Shown: positions 33,360 through 43,193, numbered from the stretch's first letter. The stretch: DNA of 64,000 nt from Chryseobacterium piscicola (GCF_900156685.1 NZ_FTOJ01000010.1:46893-110892); one strand, 5' to 3'. Numbers and translations are program-made. Notes: a model not told the origin generated them from the letters alone.

Positions 33360-33578
33360 ATGGACATGTCAACTGGAGCAGGTTTAGTTTACGTAGGAAT
33401 TGGTTTAGCAGTATTAGGCGTAGGTCTTGGTATTGGTAAAATCGGAGGTCACGCAATGGATGCTATCGCTAGACAGCCAGAGCAAGCTGGTAAGATTCAA
33501 GGAGCAATGCTTATTGCTGCTGGTCTTATCGAAGGTGCTGGTCTTATTGCGATTATCTTTGGTGCTTTCATCAAGTAA
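33360..33578 (+). CDS. atpE: ATP synthase F0 subunit c
   Basis: 72 residues with two hydrophobic helices. The proton-carrying acid is in LIEGAGLIAIIFGAF, helix 2, and the polar loop is DAIARQPEQAGKI. In the F/V-type sense this is a proton-type c subunit with no Na+-site pattern obvious. A hairpin with a T-tail follows, in a 106-bp gap before atpF. Confidence 0.95.
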   Translation: MDMSTGAGLVYVGIGLAVLGVGLGIGKIGGHAMDAIARQPEQAGKIQGAMLIAAGLIEGAGLIAIIFGAFIK

Positions 33579-33600
33579 TCTATCCTCAAAAAAAAATATT

Positions 33601-33640
33601 CTTAGCAGTAATGCGGTTGGCAGCTGCTAAGGATTTTTTT
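33601..33640 (+). terminator. Terminator-like hairpin between atpE and atpF
   Basis: CTTAGCAG and CTGCTAAG enclose a 15-bp loop and are followed by GATTTTTTT. It lies inside the operon, 22 bp after atpE. A leaky terminator or mRNA-stabilising 3' end here would raise atpE relative to atpF-atpG, as needed for the multi-copy c ring. Confidence 0.7.
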
Positions 33641-33684
33641 AAAAAATGATCCATTAAAATTACATTTAAAAAGAACTTACAGAT

Positions 33685-34179
33685 ATGGGAATTATAGAAC
33701 CTGGAATTGGCCTTTTGTTTTGGATGACGCTTACTTTTGTAATCCTGTTATTTCTCTTAGGGAAATTTGCATGGAAACCAATTGTAAATGCAGTAAACGA
33801 AAGAGAAACATCTATTGTTGATGCATTGAATCAAGCTAAATTGGCTAAAAAAGAAATGGAAGACTTGAAGTCTGACAACGAGAGAATTCTTCGTGAGGCT
33901 AAAATCGAAAGAGACGGTATCTTAAAAGAAGCAAGAGAGATCAAAGAAAGAATCGTTGCTGAAGCTAAAGATATTGCTAAATCTGAAGGAGAAAAAATGA
34001 TTGAAGCAGCTAAACAAACTATTACTTCTGAGAAAAATGCTGCTATGGCAGATATCAAATCTCAAATCGGTACATTGTCTGTTAACATTGCAGAATCTAT
34101 TTTGAAGCAAAAGCTTGATAATAGCGAAGCACAAAACGAGCTTGTTCAAAATTATTTAAACAAATCTAATCTTAACTAA
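33685..34179 (+). CDS. atpF: ATP synthase F0 subunit b
   Basis: 164 residues. A single N-terminal membrane helix (GLLFWMTLTFVILLFLLGKF) is followed by a long charged coiled coil (ALNQAKLAKKEMEDLKSDNE and on), the peripheral stalk. It ends 2 bp before atpH. Confidence 0.95.
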   Translation: MGIIEPGIGLLFWMTLTFVILLFLLGKFAWKPIVNAVNERETSIVDALNQAKLAKKEMEDLKSDNERILREAKIERDGILKEAREIKERIVAEAKDIAKSEGEKMIEAAKQTITSEKNAAMADIKSQIGTLSVNIAESILKQKLDNSEAQNELVQNYLNKSNLN

Positions 34180-34181
34180 GA

Positions 34182-34721
34182 ATGCTTACATCTAAAGTAG
34201 CTAAAAGATACGCACAGGGATTGCTCGAGTTCACCAATGAATGCGGGCAGACGGCTACTGTATTTTCTGAAATGAAAGATGTGAAGAAACTGATGTCTGA
34301 ATCTGAGGATTTAAACAAATTTTTCAAAACACCTTACATTGATGCAAAAAAGAAAGTAGAGGTAGCAAAAGAGATTTTTAAAGGATTATCGCCGGTTTCG
34401 CAGAATTTGATCACTTTGGTCATCAAACACGGACGTGAAAATCATTTGAAAAATATAGCTCAAGAGTTTATTAATAAAGTTGAAGACATCAATGGAGTGC
34501 AGAGAGTAACTCTTACCACTGCTACTGAGCTTTCTAAAGATAATCTCGATGAGATTTTAAAATCATCCAATTTGGTTAAACCAAATTCAAACTTTGATAT
34601 TAATGTAATTGTAAAACCTGAAATTTTAGGAGGTTACATTTTAAGAGTAGGAGACCAGCAGGTAGATGCCTCTGTGAAATCTAAGCTTAACAACATCAAA
34701 AAAGATTTTCATTTAAATTAA
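34182..34721 (+). CDS. atpH: ATP synthase F1 subunit delta
   Basis: 179 residues. The N-terminal helical bundle ([20 protein letters not shown]) and C-terminal [20 protein letters not shown] are typical of delta/OSCP, which joins the stalk to F1. Spacing to its neighbours is 2 bp and 16 bp. Confidence 0.95.
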   Translation: MLTSKVAKRYAQGLLEFTNECGQTATVFSEMKDVKKLMSESEDLNKFFKTPYIDAKKKVEVAKEIFKGLSPVSQNLITLVIKHGRENHLKNIAQEFINKVEDINGVQRVTLTTATELSKDNLDEILKSSNLVKPNSNFDINVIVKPEILGGYILRVGDQQVDASVKSKLNNIKKDFHLN

Positions 34722-34737
34722 AAAAAACAACCATACA

Positions 34738-36315
34738 ATGGCAGAAATAAATCCAGCAGAAGTATCTGCGATCTTAAAACAGCAATTGGCCAACTTCGAT
34801 ACTCAATCAAACGTTGAGGAAGTAGGTACAGTTCTTACCATCGGTGATGGTATCGCTCGTGTTTACGGGTTAGAAAATGTACAATACGGAGAGTTGGTAA
34901 AATTTGCTAGCGATGTAGAGGGTATTGTACTAAACTTAGAGGAAGACAACGTAGGTGTGGCTCTTCTAGGTGAAAGTAAATTGGTGAAAGAAGGAGACAC
35001 CGTAAGAAGAACAAACAGAATCTCTTCTATTAAAGTAGGAGAAGGTATGTTGGGTAGAGTAGTTGATACTCTTGGTAACCCTATCGACGGTAAAGGTCCT
35101 ATCACAGGTGAATTGTACGAAATGCCATTGGAAAGAAAAGCTCCTGGTGTTATCTACAGACAACCAGTAACTGAGCCTCTACAGACAGGTATCGTTGCAA
35201 TTGATTCTATGATCCCTGTAGGAAGAGGTCAGAGAGAGCTTATCATTGGTGACAGACAAACAGGTAAAACTACTGTTGCTATTGATACAATCATCAATCA
35301 AAGAGAATTTTTTGATGCAGGAAATCCTGTATATTGTATATATGTTGCCATCGGGCAAAAAGCTTCTACAGTAGCACAGATTGTGAAAACTTTATCTGAT
35401 AAAGGTGCTTTAGCTTATACAGTAATTGTTGCTGCTAACGCTTCAGATCCAGTTCCGATGCAGGTTTATTCTGCAATGGCTGGTGCATCTATCGGAGAAT
35501 TCTTCAGAGATACTGGTAGACCTGCATTAATCATTTATGATGATTTATCTAAACAAGCAGTTGCTTACCGTGAGCTTTCTCTACTATTGAGAAGACCACC
35601 GGGCCGTGAAGCTTATCCTGGAGACGTTTTCTATCTTCACTCAAGATTATTGGAAAGAGCTGCAAAAGTAATCGCTGATGATAAAATTGCAAGCCAAATG
35701 AATGATTTACCTGAGTCTTTAAAACCAATCGTGAAAGGTGGTGGGTCATTAACTGCACTTCCAATTATCGAAACTCAAGCTGGTGACGTTTCTGCATATA
35801 TCCCGACAAACGTAATCTCTATTACAGACGGACAGATTTTCTTGGAAACAGACTTGTTCAACTCAGGGGTTCGTCCGGCAATCAACGTAGGTATTTCTGT
35901 ATCTAGAGTTGGAGGTAATGCTCAAATCAAATCAATGAAAAAAGTTTCTGGTACTCTTAAATTAGACCAGGCACAGTATAAAGAATTGGAAGCTTTCGCT
36001 AAATTCGGTTCAGACCTTGATGCTTCTACTTTAGCAGTTATCTCTAAAGGTGAAAGAAACGTAGAGTTGTTGAAGCAACCAGTAAATTCTCCGCTTCCTG
36101 TAGATACTCAGGTGGCAATGATTTACGCTGGTACAGAGAACTTAATGAGAAACGTTCCTGTAAAAAAAGTAAAAGAATTCCAGATAGAATATATCTCTTT
36201 CCTAAGATCTAAGCACCCTGAAACTATGGCTGCTTTGAAAGCTGGAAAAATAGATAATGATATTACAGCAGTTCTTAAGCAGGCTGCTAATGATTTAGCT
36301 TCAAAATATAATTAA
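34738..36315 (+). CDS. atpA: ATP synthase F1 subunit alpha
   Basis: 525 residues. The P-loop [13 protein letters not shown], the arginine-finger region ([20 protein letters not shown], then [14 protein letters not shown]) and the C-terminal helical domain ([20 protein letters not shown]) are all intact. Codon use is the preferred set, as expected for a highly expressed gene. Confidence 0.97.
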   Translation: MAEINPAEVSAILKQQLANFDTQSNVEEVGTVLTIGDGIARVYGLENVQYGELVKFASDVEGIVLNLEEDNVGVALLGESKLVKEGDTVRRTNRISSIKVGEGMLGRVVDTLGNPIDGKGPITGELYEMPLERKAPGVIYRQPVTEPLQTGIVAIDSMIPVGRGQRELIIGDRQTGKTTVAIDTIINQREFFDAGNPVYCIYVAIGQKASTVAQIVKTLSDKGALAYTVIVAANASDPVPMQVYSAMAGASIGEFFRDTGRPALIIYDDLSKQAVAYRELSLLLRRPPGREAYPGDVFYLHSRLLERAAKVIADDKIASQMNDLPESLKPIVKGGGSLTALPIIETQAGDVSAYIPTNVISITDGQIFLETDLFNSGVRPAINVGISVSRVGGNAQIKSMKKVSGTLKLDQAQYKELEAFAKFGSDLDASTLAVISKGERNVELLKQPVNSPLPVDTQVAMIYAGTENLMRNVPVKKVKEFQIEYISFLRSKHPETMAALKAGKIDNDITAVLKQAANDLASKYN

Positions 36316-36321
36316 TATTTG

Positions 36322-36389
36322 GTTTTTAGTGTTAAGTGTTTAGTTTTAAAATTTTCTAAAGCTAAACACTAAACGCTAAACACTAAAAA
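36322..36389. repeat. Inverted heptamer-like repeat between atpA and atpG
   Basis: The left arm TTTTTAGTGTTAAGTGTTTAG is mirrored by CTAAACACTAAACGCTAAAC and ACTAAAAA on the right. Within each arm the unit GTGTTTA(G) recurs. It forms a long AT-rich hairpin in the middle of the operon. It is comparable to the hairpin between rpsR and rplI. Confidence 0.65.
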
Positions 36390-36399
36390 CTGTTACAAA

Positions 36400-37263
36400 A
36401 TGGCAAACTTAAAAGAAATACGAGGAAGAATCAGTTCAATTTCATCTACGATGCAAATCACTCGTGCTATGAAAATGGTTTCGGCAGCGAAATTAAAGAA
36501 AGCACAAGACGCAATTGTAATGCTGAGACCGTATTCTGAAAAACTTCAGGAGATTATTCAGAATGTGAATGCAAGCTCTGATGCTGATCAGGTTTCTGTT
36601 TACGCTCAAAAAAGAGAAGTGAAAAAAGTACTTTACATTGCTGTTACTTCAAACAGAGGTTTGGCAGGTGCTTTCAACTCATCCATTGTAAAAGAATTGA
36701 ATATTCAGTTTCAAAATAATTCTCAACACGATATCGAAGTGCTTACCATTGGTAAAAAAGCTTATGATGCAGTGAGAAGAAGCCGTAAAGTATATTCTAA
36801 TGATAGTGCGATTTTTGAAAATTTGAACTTTGATTCTGTAGCAAATGTTACGGAGGGCGTAATGAAAAGCTTTAGAGAAGGTGCTTTTGATGAAGTGTAT
36901 GTAATCTACAATAAATTTGTAAATGCAGCTACTCAAGAAGTAACTACAGAGCAACTTTTGCCAATCTCAATGCCCGACAACCAAGAAGCACCCGTAGAAA
37001 CAGATTATATCTTTGAACCCAACAGAGCAGAGATTTTGGATAATTTAATTCCTAAATCTATCAAAACTCAATTATTCAAAGCTGTTTTAGATTCTGTAGC
37101 TTCTGAGCATGGAGCCAGAATGACAGCAATGCATAAAGCAACAGATAATGCACAAGAGTTGAAAAACGACTTGGTTATTTTCTACAACAAAGCAAGACAA
37201 GCTGCCATTACAAACGAAATCTTAGAAATCGTTTCAGGAGCAGAAGCTTTAAAAAACTCTTAA
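36400..37263 (+). CDS. atpG: ATP synthase F1 subunit gamma
   Basis: 287 residues. The N-terminal coiled coil (MANLKEIRGRISSISSTMQI) and C-terminal helix (ARMTAMHKATDNAQELKNDL) form the rotor shaft. It is the last gene of this cluster; atpD and atpC (beta and epsilon) are not here, in line with the split operon of Flavobacteriia. A strong terminator follows. Confidence 0.96.
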   Translation: MANLKEIRGRISSISSTMQITRAMKMVSAAKLKKAQDAIVMLRPYSEKLQEIIQNVNASSDADQVSVYAQKREVKKVLYIAVTSNRGLAGAFNSSIVKELNIQFQNNSQHDIEVLTIGKKAYDAVRRSRKVYSNDSAIFENLNFDSVANVTEGVMKSFREGAFDEVYVIYNKFVNAATQEVTTEQLLPISMPDNQEAPVETDYIFEPNRAEILDNLIPKSIKTQLFKAVLDSVASEHGARMTAMHKATDNAQELKNDLVIFYNKARQAAITNEILEIVSGAEALKNS

Positions 37264-37284
37264 TATTTTATTTTGAAATATATA

Positions 37285-37311
37285 AAAAGCACCGGTATTA
37301 TCGGTGCTTTT
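37285..37311 (+). terminator. Terminator of the atp operon
   Basis: AAAGCACCG and CGGTGCTTT with a 7-bp loop, followed by T-rich DNA. Confidence 0.85.
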
Positions 37312-37447
37312 ATTGTTATGATTGATGTTGGTAGTTTTGATTTAGAATTTGAATATAAAACAATAAGTTTTCTGTAATCCTTGAGTTTTGTGTATTATCC
37401 TAAAACTTGAATTTTAAATCTTAAACTCTTTGTAAATATATTTTAAC

Positions 37448-37455
37448 TATCTTTG
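37448..37455 (+). promoter_or_regulatory. -7 promoter element of the CNNM gene
   Basis: TATCTTTG matches TAnnTTTG, 23 bp before the ATG at 37479. A TTTG lies only 15 bp upstream, shorter than usual. Confidence 0.5.
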
Positions 37456-37478
37456 TAAGATAAATTTATAATTTCTAA

Positions 37479-38837
37479 ATGGACTCTGACATAGTCAGGC
37501 TTTTATTAGCCTTATTTCTTGTTTTACTAAATGGCTTTTTCGTAGCCGCAGAATTTTCAATTGTTAAAGTTCGTTATTCGCAAATTCAGATCAAAGCTGC
37601 CGAAGGAGATTCTATGGCAAAACAGGCTGAACATATCATTAAACATTTAGACGAATATCTATCTGCAACACAACTTGGGATTACTCTAGCTTCACTTGCT
37701 TTGGGGTGGGTAGGCGAAAGTGCAATGCACCACGTAATAGACAATCTATTTCATTCTTTGAACATTAATTTCAGTGAATCTACAGTTACTACTATTTCTG
37801 TTGTAATAAGTTTCATAATTATCACTGTAATGCACATTGTCTTTGGTGAATTAATTCCTAAATCTATAGCAATTCGAAAAGCAGAAGCAACCACCATGGC
37901 AACGGCTGTTCCATTGAGAGTTTTTTATACTGTTTTCAAACCATTTATTTGGTTGATGAATTTAATGTCTAACGGAGTTTTAAGATTAATGAAAATTCAT
38001 CCCGCTTCTGAACAAGAAATTCACTCTACAGAAGAACTCCAGCTCTTGGTAAAACAATCTGCCGATAGTGGAGAAATTGAAGAAGAAAACTACGAAATCA
38101 TAAAAAACGCTTTTGATTTTACAGACCATTCTGCAAAGCAAATAATGGTTCCACGACAAAATATCACATCTATTAATTTTGATGAAGATGTTAACAGCAT
38201 CATCAATGAAATTATGGATAGTGGATATTCTCGTATTCCTGTTTACGAAAATTCTATTGATAATATCGTAGGAATTCTTTATACAAAAGAAATTATAAGA
38301 GAATTTGTTAAACGAAAAGGAGAATTGACGCACGCTGATCTTACTGAGCTGATGCGCGATGCGTTTTTTGTAGTGGGAAGCAAGAAGATTTCAGATTTAT
38401 TGAAAATTTTTCAACAAAAAAAGCAACATTTAGCTATTGTAATTGATGAGTTTGGCGGTACGGAAGGAATTATTACTCTAGAAGATATTCTTGAAGAATT
38501 GGTTGGTGAAATTCAAGATGAAGATGACGATGAAGATAAAGTAGTTGATAAAATTGATGACAGTACTTATTGGATTCAGGCAACACAGCCTTTAGATGAA
38601 ATTAACGAGTTTTTACCTAGAAAACTTCCATTAGCCGAAGAAAGCGAGTTCAATACTTTAGCTGGGCTTATTCTGCATGCTTTAGCAGATATTCCTGAAG
38701 AAAATCAAGAATTTGAATTAGAATATTACCATGGTAAAATTCTAAAAATGAATAATAAAAGCGTTGAGTTAGTTGAATTGGTTTTTAAAGATTCTGATGA
38801 TGTCAGTGATCTTGCAGAAAAAATTGGAGAAGTTTAA
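37479..38837 (+). CDS. CNNM/CBS/CorC-domain membrane protein (hemolysin C family)
   Basis: 452 residues. The CNNM transmembrane domain covers about 1-190 (LNGFFVAAEFSIVKVRYSQI, HIVFGELIPKSIAIRKAE). Two CBS domains follow (MVPRQNITSINFDEDVNSII, FFVVGSKKISDLLKIFQQKK with HLAIVIDEFGGTEGIITLED), and a C-terminal CorC_HlyC domain. Members transport or regulate Mg2+/Co2+ efflux; the exact substrate is unknown. All domains are intact. Confidence 0.92.
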   Translation: MDSDIVRLLLALFLVLLNGFFVAAEFSIVKVRYSQIQIKAAEGDSMAKQAEHIIKHLDEYLSATQLGITLASLALGWVGESAMHHVIDNLFHSLNINFSESTVTTISVVISFIIITVMHIVFGELIPKSIAIRKAEATTMATAVPLRVFYTVFKPFIWLMNLMSNGVLRLMKIHPASEQEIHSTEELQLLVKQSADSGEIEEENYEIIKNAFDFTDHSAKQIMVPRQNITSINFDEDVNSIINEIMDSGYSRIPVYENSIDNIVGILYTKEIIREFVKRKGELTHADLTELMRDAFFVVGSKKISDLLKIFQQKKQHLAIVIDEFGGTEGIITLEDILEELVGEIQDEDDDEDKVVDKIDDSTYWIQATQPLDEINEFLPRKLPLAEESEFNTLAGLILHALADIPEENQEFELEYYHGKILKMNNKSVELVELVFKDSDDVSDLAEKIGEV

Positions 38838-38848
38838 AATCTTAAAAA

Positions 38849-39154
38849 ATGCCTTTTAATCATAATATAAAAAACTATGAAAATCCAAAACGTCAGTATG
38901 AAGAAGATGTTTTGGTGCTTGAAAATATAGATGAAGTTTATAAATTAGTCCTTCATGATGATGATATACATACTTTTGATTATGTAATTGATGCATTAAT
39001 CATCGCATGCAAGCATAGTCCGGAGCAGGCTGAGCAATGCACAATGCTGGTGCATTTCAAAGGAAAATGTACGGTAAAAACTGGGTCAATGGATGTTTTG
39101 AAACCTATGCACGAAAAATTAATTTCAAAACAACTAACTAGCGAAATTGTTTAA
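38849..39154 (+). CDS. clpS: ClpS adaptor of Clp protease
   Basis: 101 residues. The core YKLVLHDDDIHTFDYVIDAL with ACKHSPEQAEQCTMLVHFKG is the ClpS signature: the V.LHND..T....V binding loop has HDDD here, and the H..G.C stretch completes the N-degron pocket. It delivers N-end-rule substrates to ClpAP/ClpCP. It lies 11 bp after the CNNM gene, probably in the same transcript. Confidence 0.92.
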   Translation: MPFNHNIKNYENPKRQYEEDVLVLENIDEVYKLVLHDDDIHTFDYVIDALIIACKHSPEQAEQCTMLVHFKGKCTVKTGSMDVLKPMHEKLISKQLTSEIV

Positions 39155-39160
39155 AATATA

Positions 39161-39187
39161 AACTCCGACATTTGTTGGAGTTTTTTT
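39161..39187 (+). terminator. Terminator after clpS
   Basis: AACTCC and GGAGTT with an inner partial stem, followed by T6. Confidence 0.8.
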
Positions 39188-39349
39188 ATTTTAATAATTG
39201 TATATCGTCCTTTCAGAACTTCGCTCATTAATGTTTTTATACCATAATGCTTTACCGGATGCTGTTGATTTTATCTTGTAAAGACTTCTGTATAGGCTGC
39301 AAGTACTTCAAAATTCCAATTTACTGCTTCCTACTTATAAATAAAATAT

Positions 39350-39357
39350 TATATTTG
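39350..39357 (+). promoter_or_regulatory. -7 promoter element of udk
   Basis: TATATTTG, 16 bp before the ATG at 39374. Confidence 0.6.
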
Positions 39358-39373
39358 TACAAACTATATTAGA

Positions 39374-39988
39374 ATGCTTGTAATAGGAATTGCCGGTGGT
39401 ACAGGATCTGGCAAAACTACAGTTGTTGATAAGATTATTCAGCAGCTTGATATTGATGGGATGAATATGCTTTCTCAGGATAATTATTATAATGATAATC
39501 ACAATCTTACACTTACAGAAAGAGAAGCATTAAACTATGATCATCCGAAATCGATAGACTTTGATTTGTTATTAAAGCATGTAAAAGCCTTGAAAAATAA
39601 TGAATCTATTGAACAACCCATTTACAGCTTTGTAACACACGGTAGAACCGGAGATCATATCACCGTAGAACCGAAAAATGTTTTGGTAGTTGAGGGTATT
39701 TTGGTTTTAACGAATAAAGAATTGCTGAAAGAATTTGACCTTAAAGTATTTGTTCATGCAGATTCAGACGAAAGACTTATAAGAAGAATTCGAAGGGATA
39801 CACAAGAGCGAGGAAGAGATTTAAATGAAGTTCTGCACCGTTATCAAACTACTTTGAAGCCAATGCATCAAGAATTTATTGAACCTTCAAAAAACGAAGC
39901 CGATTTAATTATTCCCAATATGAAACAAAATTCTGTAGCTATTGATTTTCTCACAACTGTCATTAAAAATTCGCTTAAAAAACACTAA
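39374..39988 (+). CDS. udk: Uridine kinase
   Basis: 204 residues. The P-loop GIAGGTGSGKTTVVDKI is at the N-terminus, followed by DNYYNDN, NYDHPKSIDFDLL, VEGILVLTNKEL and RLIRRIRRDTQERGRD, all typical of uridine/cytidine kinase. It phosphorylates uridine and cytidine in pyrimidine salvage. The next gene starts 1 bp after its stop codon. Confidence 0.94.
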   Translation: MLVIGIAGGTGSGKTTVVDKIIQQLDIDGMNMLSQDNYYNDNHNLTLTEREALNYDHPKSIDFDLLLKHVKALKNNESIEQPIYSFVTHGRTGDHITVEPKNVLVVEGILVLTNKELLKEFDLKVFVHADSDERLIRRIRRDTQERGRDLNEVLHRYQTTLKPMHQEFIEPSKNEADLIIPNMKQNSVAIDFLTTVIKNSLKKH

Positions 39989-39989
39989 A

Positions 39990-40346
39990 ATGAAAGAAAG
40001 TAATCTGATCAAGGAAATACAACCGCAGTCTGATACTATAAAATTTGTCAGAAAATATGTGTTAAATAAATACACAATTACAATTTGTCTTTTCTTGGTT
40101 TGGATGGTATTCTTTGATAAAACTTCTTTTCTCGTAATCCACGAAATAAACGGGGAAATTAATAAATATGAAGAGCAGCTTACGTTTTATAAAAGCGAAT
40201 ACGAAAAGAATGATAAATTTTATAAAAAGCTGATGAATAACAAAGACGAGAAAGAAAAATACGCCCGAGAAAATTATTTTATGAAAAAACCAAACGAAGA
40301 AATCTTTATTCTCGTTGCAGACAGTACAAACATTGCGAAAAAATAA
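39990..40346 (+). CDS. Septum formation initiator family protein (FtsB/DivIC-like)
   Basis: 118 residues from ATG 39990 (MKESNLIKEIQPQSDTIKFV). A short cytoplasmic N-terminus is followed by one membrane helix (YTITICLFLVWMVFFDKTSF) and a coiled coil (INGEINKYEEQLTFYKSEYE). The C-terminal YARENYFMKKPNEEIFIL is the DivIC/FtsB signature. It is part of the cell-division complex with FtsL and FtsQ. It is in an operon with udk. Confidence 0.85.
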   Translation: MKESNLIKEIQPQSDTIKFVRKYVLNKYTITICLFLVWMVFFDKTSFLVIHEINGEINKYEEQLTFYKSEYEKNDKFYKKLMNNKDEKEKYARENYFMKKPNEEIFILVADSTNIAKK

Positions 40347-40421
40347 ATTGCGAATCAAATAGGTTCCAATTTTAGAATCAATCTTATACGCAAAATTACT
40401 CATTACCATTACTCATCACTT

Positions 40422-41585
40422 ATGTCACATACTGAAACCTTTACCAATTGGGAAAATTTAGTCAAAAAACAACTTAAAACTGAAGATATCGAATTTGTTT
40501 TAAGAAAAGAAAATTTGGAAGGAATTGAAGTAAAGCCTTTCTATAATTCGGTACAAAAGCCATTAGTCAGCTTACCTAAAATTGAAGAAAGTACGCATCT
40601 AGTGGCAAATTATCATGAAAGTTTGGAAGAAGATGTTTTTGCTTTTTTACTCAAAGAAAATGTTGAAAATTTAGTTGAAAAAACCATTTTTATCAACAAT
40701 AAAGATTTAGCAGAACACATAAGCCCGGCAGATGAAGATCAATATTTTTCACTCATAGATGTATTTGATGAAAAAATAGCTGAAATAAATGACCAGCTAG
40801 TGAAAGAATTGTTTGCAAAACAGTTTAAAAGAAATATTTGTGTAGATATTTCTCTTCATCAAAACGCAGGAGCTTCCATTTATCAACAACTGGGTATCGC
40901 TCTCGCAAAGACAAAAGAACTCAGTGAAATCTACGGTACAGATGTCTTAAATAAACTGATATTTAAAATTGCCATAGGAGGAAACTATTTCTTTGAAATG
41001 GCAAAGATTCGAGCTTTTAAATTGGTTTTTAATCAGTTTTCAAAAGAAGTTGATTTAAATTTAATTCCATATATCTTCGCAGAAACATCGCTTAGAAACA
41101 AATCGGTTTCAGACAGTGAAAATAATCTAATACGATCCACTTTAGAATTGGCTTCGGCTATGATTGGCGGTGCTGATGCAGTTTATAGCAACAATTATCA
41201 AATAGATAATACTACCGAGAATTCAGAAGAAATTTCATTTAAACAACAGATTGTTTTAGCCTATGAAAGTATCATCAATGTATTTGAAGATGCATCAAAC
41301 GGAAGTTATTATATAGAAGACATCACACAACAAATTGCAGACAAATCTTGGCAGTTCTTCCTCGAAATTGAAAATAATGGAGGGTATTTAGCGTCTTTAA
41401 AAAAGGGGATTCTTCAGGAAAAAATCTACAACCAAGCTGTTGAAGAGCAAAAATGGGTAGAACAAGGAAAAATAAAACTAATTGGAGTGAATTTATATCC
41501 AAAATTGGAGGTTAAAAAGTCTGTTGAAGAGCTTTATAATACAAAAGAAATTAAACCAGTGCGTTGGGCTGAAATGTTTGAATAA
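40422..41585 (+). CDS. Methylmalonyl-CoA mutase small (beta) subunit-like
   Basis: 387 residues. The protein has the mutA start (TNWENLVKKQLKTEDIEFVL), the TIM-barrel-like core (CVDISLHQNAGASIYQQLGI, FKIAIGGNYFFEMAKIRAFK) and ASAMIGGADAVYSNNY. It ends with LYPKLE, lacking a B12-binding domain. The small subunit is catalytically inactive and partners the cobalamin-binding large subunit. The large-subunit gene normally follows, but none is present within the next 20 kb. The length is at the short end for the family. Confidence 0.85.
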   Translation: MSHTETFTNWENLVKKQLKTEDIEFVLRKENLEGIEVKPFYNSVQKPLVSLPKIEESTHLVANYHESLEEDVFAFLLKENVENLVEKTIFINNKDLAEHISPADEDQYFSLIDVFDEKIAEINDQLVKELFAKQFKRNICVDISLHQNAGASIYQQLGIALAKTKELSEIYGTDVLNKLIFKIAIGGNYFFEMAKIRAFKLVFNQFSKEVDLNLIPYIFAETSLRNKSVSDSENNLIRSTLELASAMIGGADAVYSNNYQIDNTTENSEEISFKQQIVLAYESIINVFEDASNGSYYIEDITQQIADKSWQFFLEIENNGGYLASLKKGILQEKIYNQAVEEQKWVEQGKIKLIGVNLYPKLEVKKSVEELYNTKEIKPVRWAEMFE

Positions 41586-41921
41586 TGTCTTAAAAAGATT
41601 TTCTAAATTAGTGTTGAATAATAAGACTACTATTTTTTAATAAGCAAGAGCAATATCTAATTTTCGGAACTTGCACGGAATTCATAATTTTTTCTGATAT
41701 CGAATTTTTGAAATTGTTTATCAAAATGCTTTAAAAATTGGATTTAGAAAAGTAGTTAATTTTCAATAAAAAATAAAAAGTAAGACCCAGTTTATTAAGG
41801 GACTGTTCTTCTCCAAAGATTTTATGAAAAATTGCTTAAACAATCAATTATTTAAACGTTTTGAGCAATAAATTAAATTGCAAATCCCTGTTTTACAATA
41901 CTAACTATTAAAAAAAGATTC
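41586..41921. other. Gene-free stretch where a mutase partner might be expected
   Basis: 336 bp without a supported gene. It contains an inverted repeat near 41832-41870 (ATTGCTTAAAC / GTTTTGAGCAAT). No homology to the mutase large subunit can be read in any frame. Confidence 0.4.
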
Positions 41922-43070
41922 GTGTACTCGTGGCATTCAAACGAAGAAATTCAAAAGTATATTGCTGAAAATCTAAATACAGATCTGCATTTGTTATTAT
42001 TGAAAAAATCGAAGTTTCCTGATGTTTCAATGCAGGAAATAGTTCAACAAATAAAAGGGAAACAAGTGGCACAAAAAAAGTTTCCATTCCTTTTAAAAGA
42101 CGGTATTATTTTCCCACCCCAGCTTAGCTTAGAGCAATCTTCCTCAGATAAAACGGCTGTTTATAAATCTCAACTTCTAAAAGGGGAAAAATTTTTAGAT
42201 TTAACGAGCGGTTTTGGTATTGATGCTTACTATCTTTCAGAAAATTTTAATGACATCACTTTGGTCGAACAAAATCCTGAACTTTTAAAAATTGTAGAAC
42301 ATAATTGGGCTGTTTTAGGGAAAAAAGCCAAGTTTATCAATCAAAAATTAGAAGATTTTCTTACTCAAAATACAGAAAGTTTTGATGTCATTTATCTCGA
42401 TCCCGCAAGAAGAGATCATCAAAAGAATAAAGTTTTTCTTTTAGAAGATCTTTCTCCAAATATTCTGGAAATTCAGGATAACCTGCTGTCAATTTCTATG
42501 CAAGTCGTTATTAAGCTTTCGCCTTTGATTGATTTAAAATACCTCGTTTCTGTTTTAAAAAATATTTCGAGAATCGATATCATAGCGGTGAAAAATGATG
42601 TGAAAGAAATTGTAGTTTTTCTCTCAAAAAATCATTTAGGAGAAATCATTTGCAACTGCGTTAATCTAGAAAGCGAAGAAAATGCGTATAGTTTTGAAAT
42701 TAATGCAGAAAAAAATGCCAGTGCAGAATATTCTGAACCACAAAGATTTATCTATATTCCGAATAATACGATATTAAAAGCAGGGGTTTTTAATTTAATT
42801 TCTGAAAAATTTCAAATAAAAAAACTTCATTCGAATACGCATTTGTACACATCAGAATATGAAATAAATAATTTCCCAGGACGAGTTTTTGAGATGGAAG
42901 TTATTGAGGCAAAGGAGATTAAAAAGAAAGAGCAATTTAATATTATTTCAAAAAATCATCCATTAAAGCCAGAAGATATTAAAAAAAAATATCAACTAAA
43001 AGATGGTGGAAATAGGTATCTAATTTTTACACAGTCCAAAAAAGGAAAAATAATATTAAAATCACTATAA
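41922..43070 (+). CDS. Class I SAM-dependent methyltransferase, THUMP-like
   Basis: 382 residues with a GTG start (VYSWHSNEEIQKYIAENLNT). Motif I is FLDLTSGFGIDAYYLSENF near residue 97, then VEQNPELLKI. The active-site-like motif is DVIYLDPARRDHQ near 155. A C-terminal THUMP-like domain with ISKNHPLKPEDIKKKYQLKD follows. The family probably methylates RNA, but the substrate is unknown. The GTG is the earliest possible start in this frame without an ATG. Confidence 0.8.
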   Translation: MYSWHSNEEIQKYIAENLNTDLHLLLLKKSKFPDVSMQEIVQQIKGKQVAQKKFPFLLKDGIIFPPQLSLEQSSSDKTAVYKSQLLKGEKFLDLTSGFGIDAYYLSENFNDITLVEQNPELLKIVEHNWAVLGKKAKFINQKLEDFLTQNTESFDVIYLDPARRDHQKNKVFLLEDLSPNILEIQDNLLSISMQVVIKLSPLIDLKYLVSVLKNISRIDIIAVKNDVKEIVVFLSKNHLGEIICNCVNLESEENAYSFEINAEKNASAEYSEPQRFIYIPNNTILKAGVFNLISEKFQIKKLHSNTHLYTSEYEINNFPGRVFEMEVIEAKEIKKKEQFNIISKNHPLKPEDIKKKYQLKDGGNRYLIFTQSKKGKIILKSL

Positions 43071-43193
43071 AAATGTTGCCGAAAAATGCAATATTTCTTA
43101 CTTTTGAACTGTAAAAAAAATATTGAACTGGCTTTATCGTTTTTCTGAATGACGAAGCAATTTCAAAATACATTTTAAAATATAAATCTGTAT

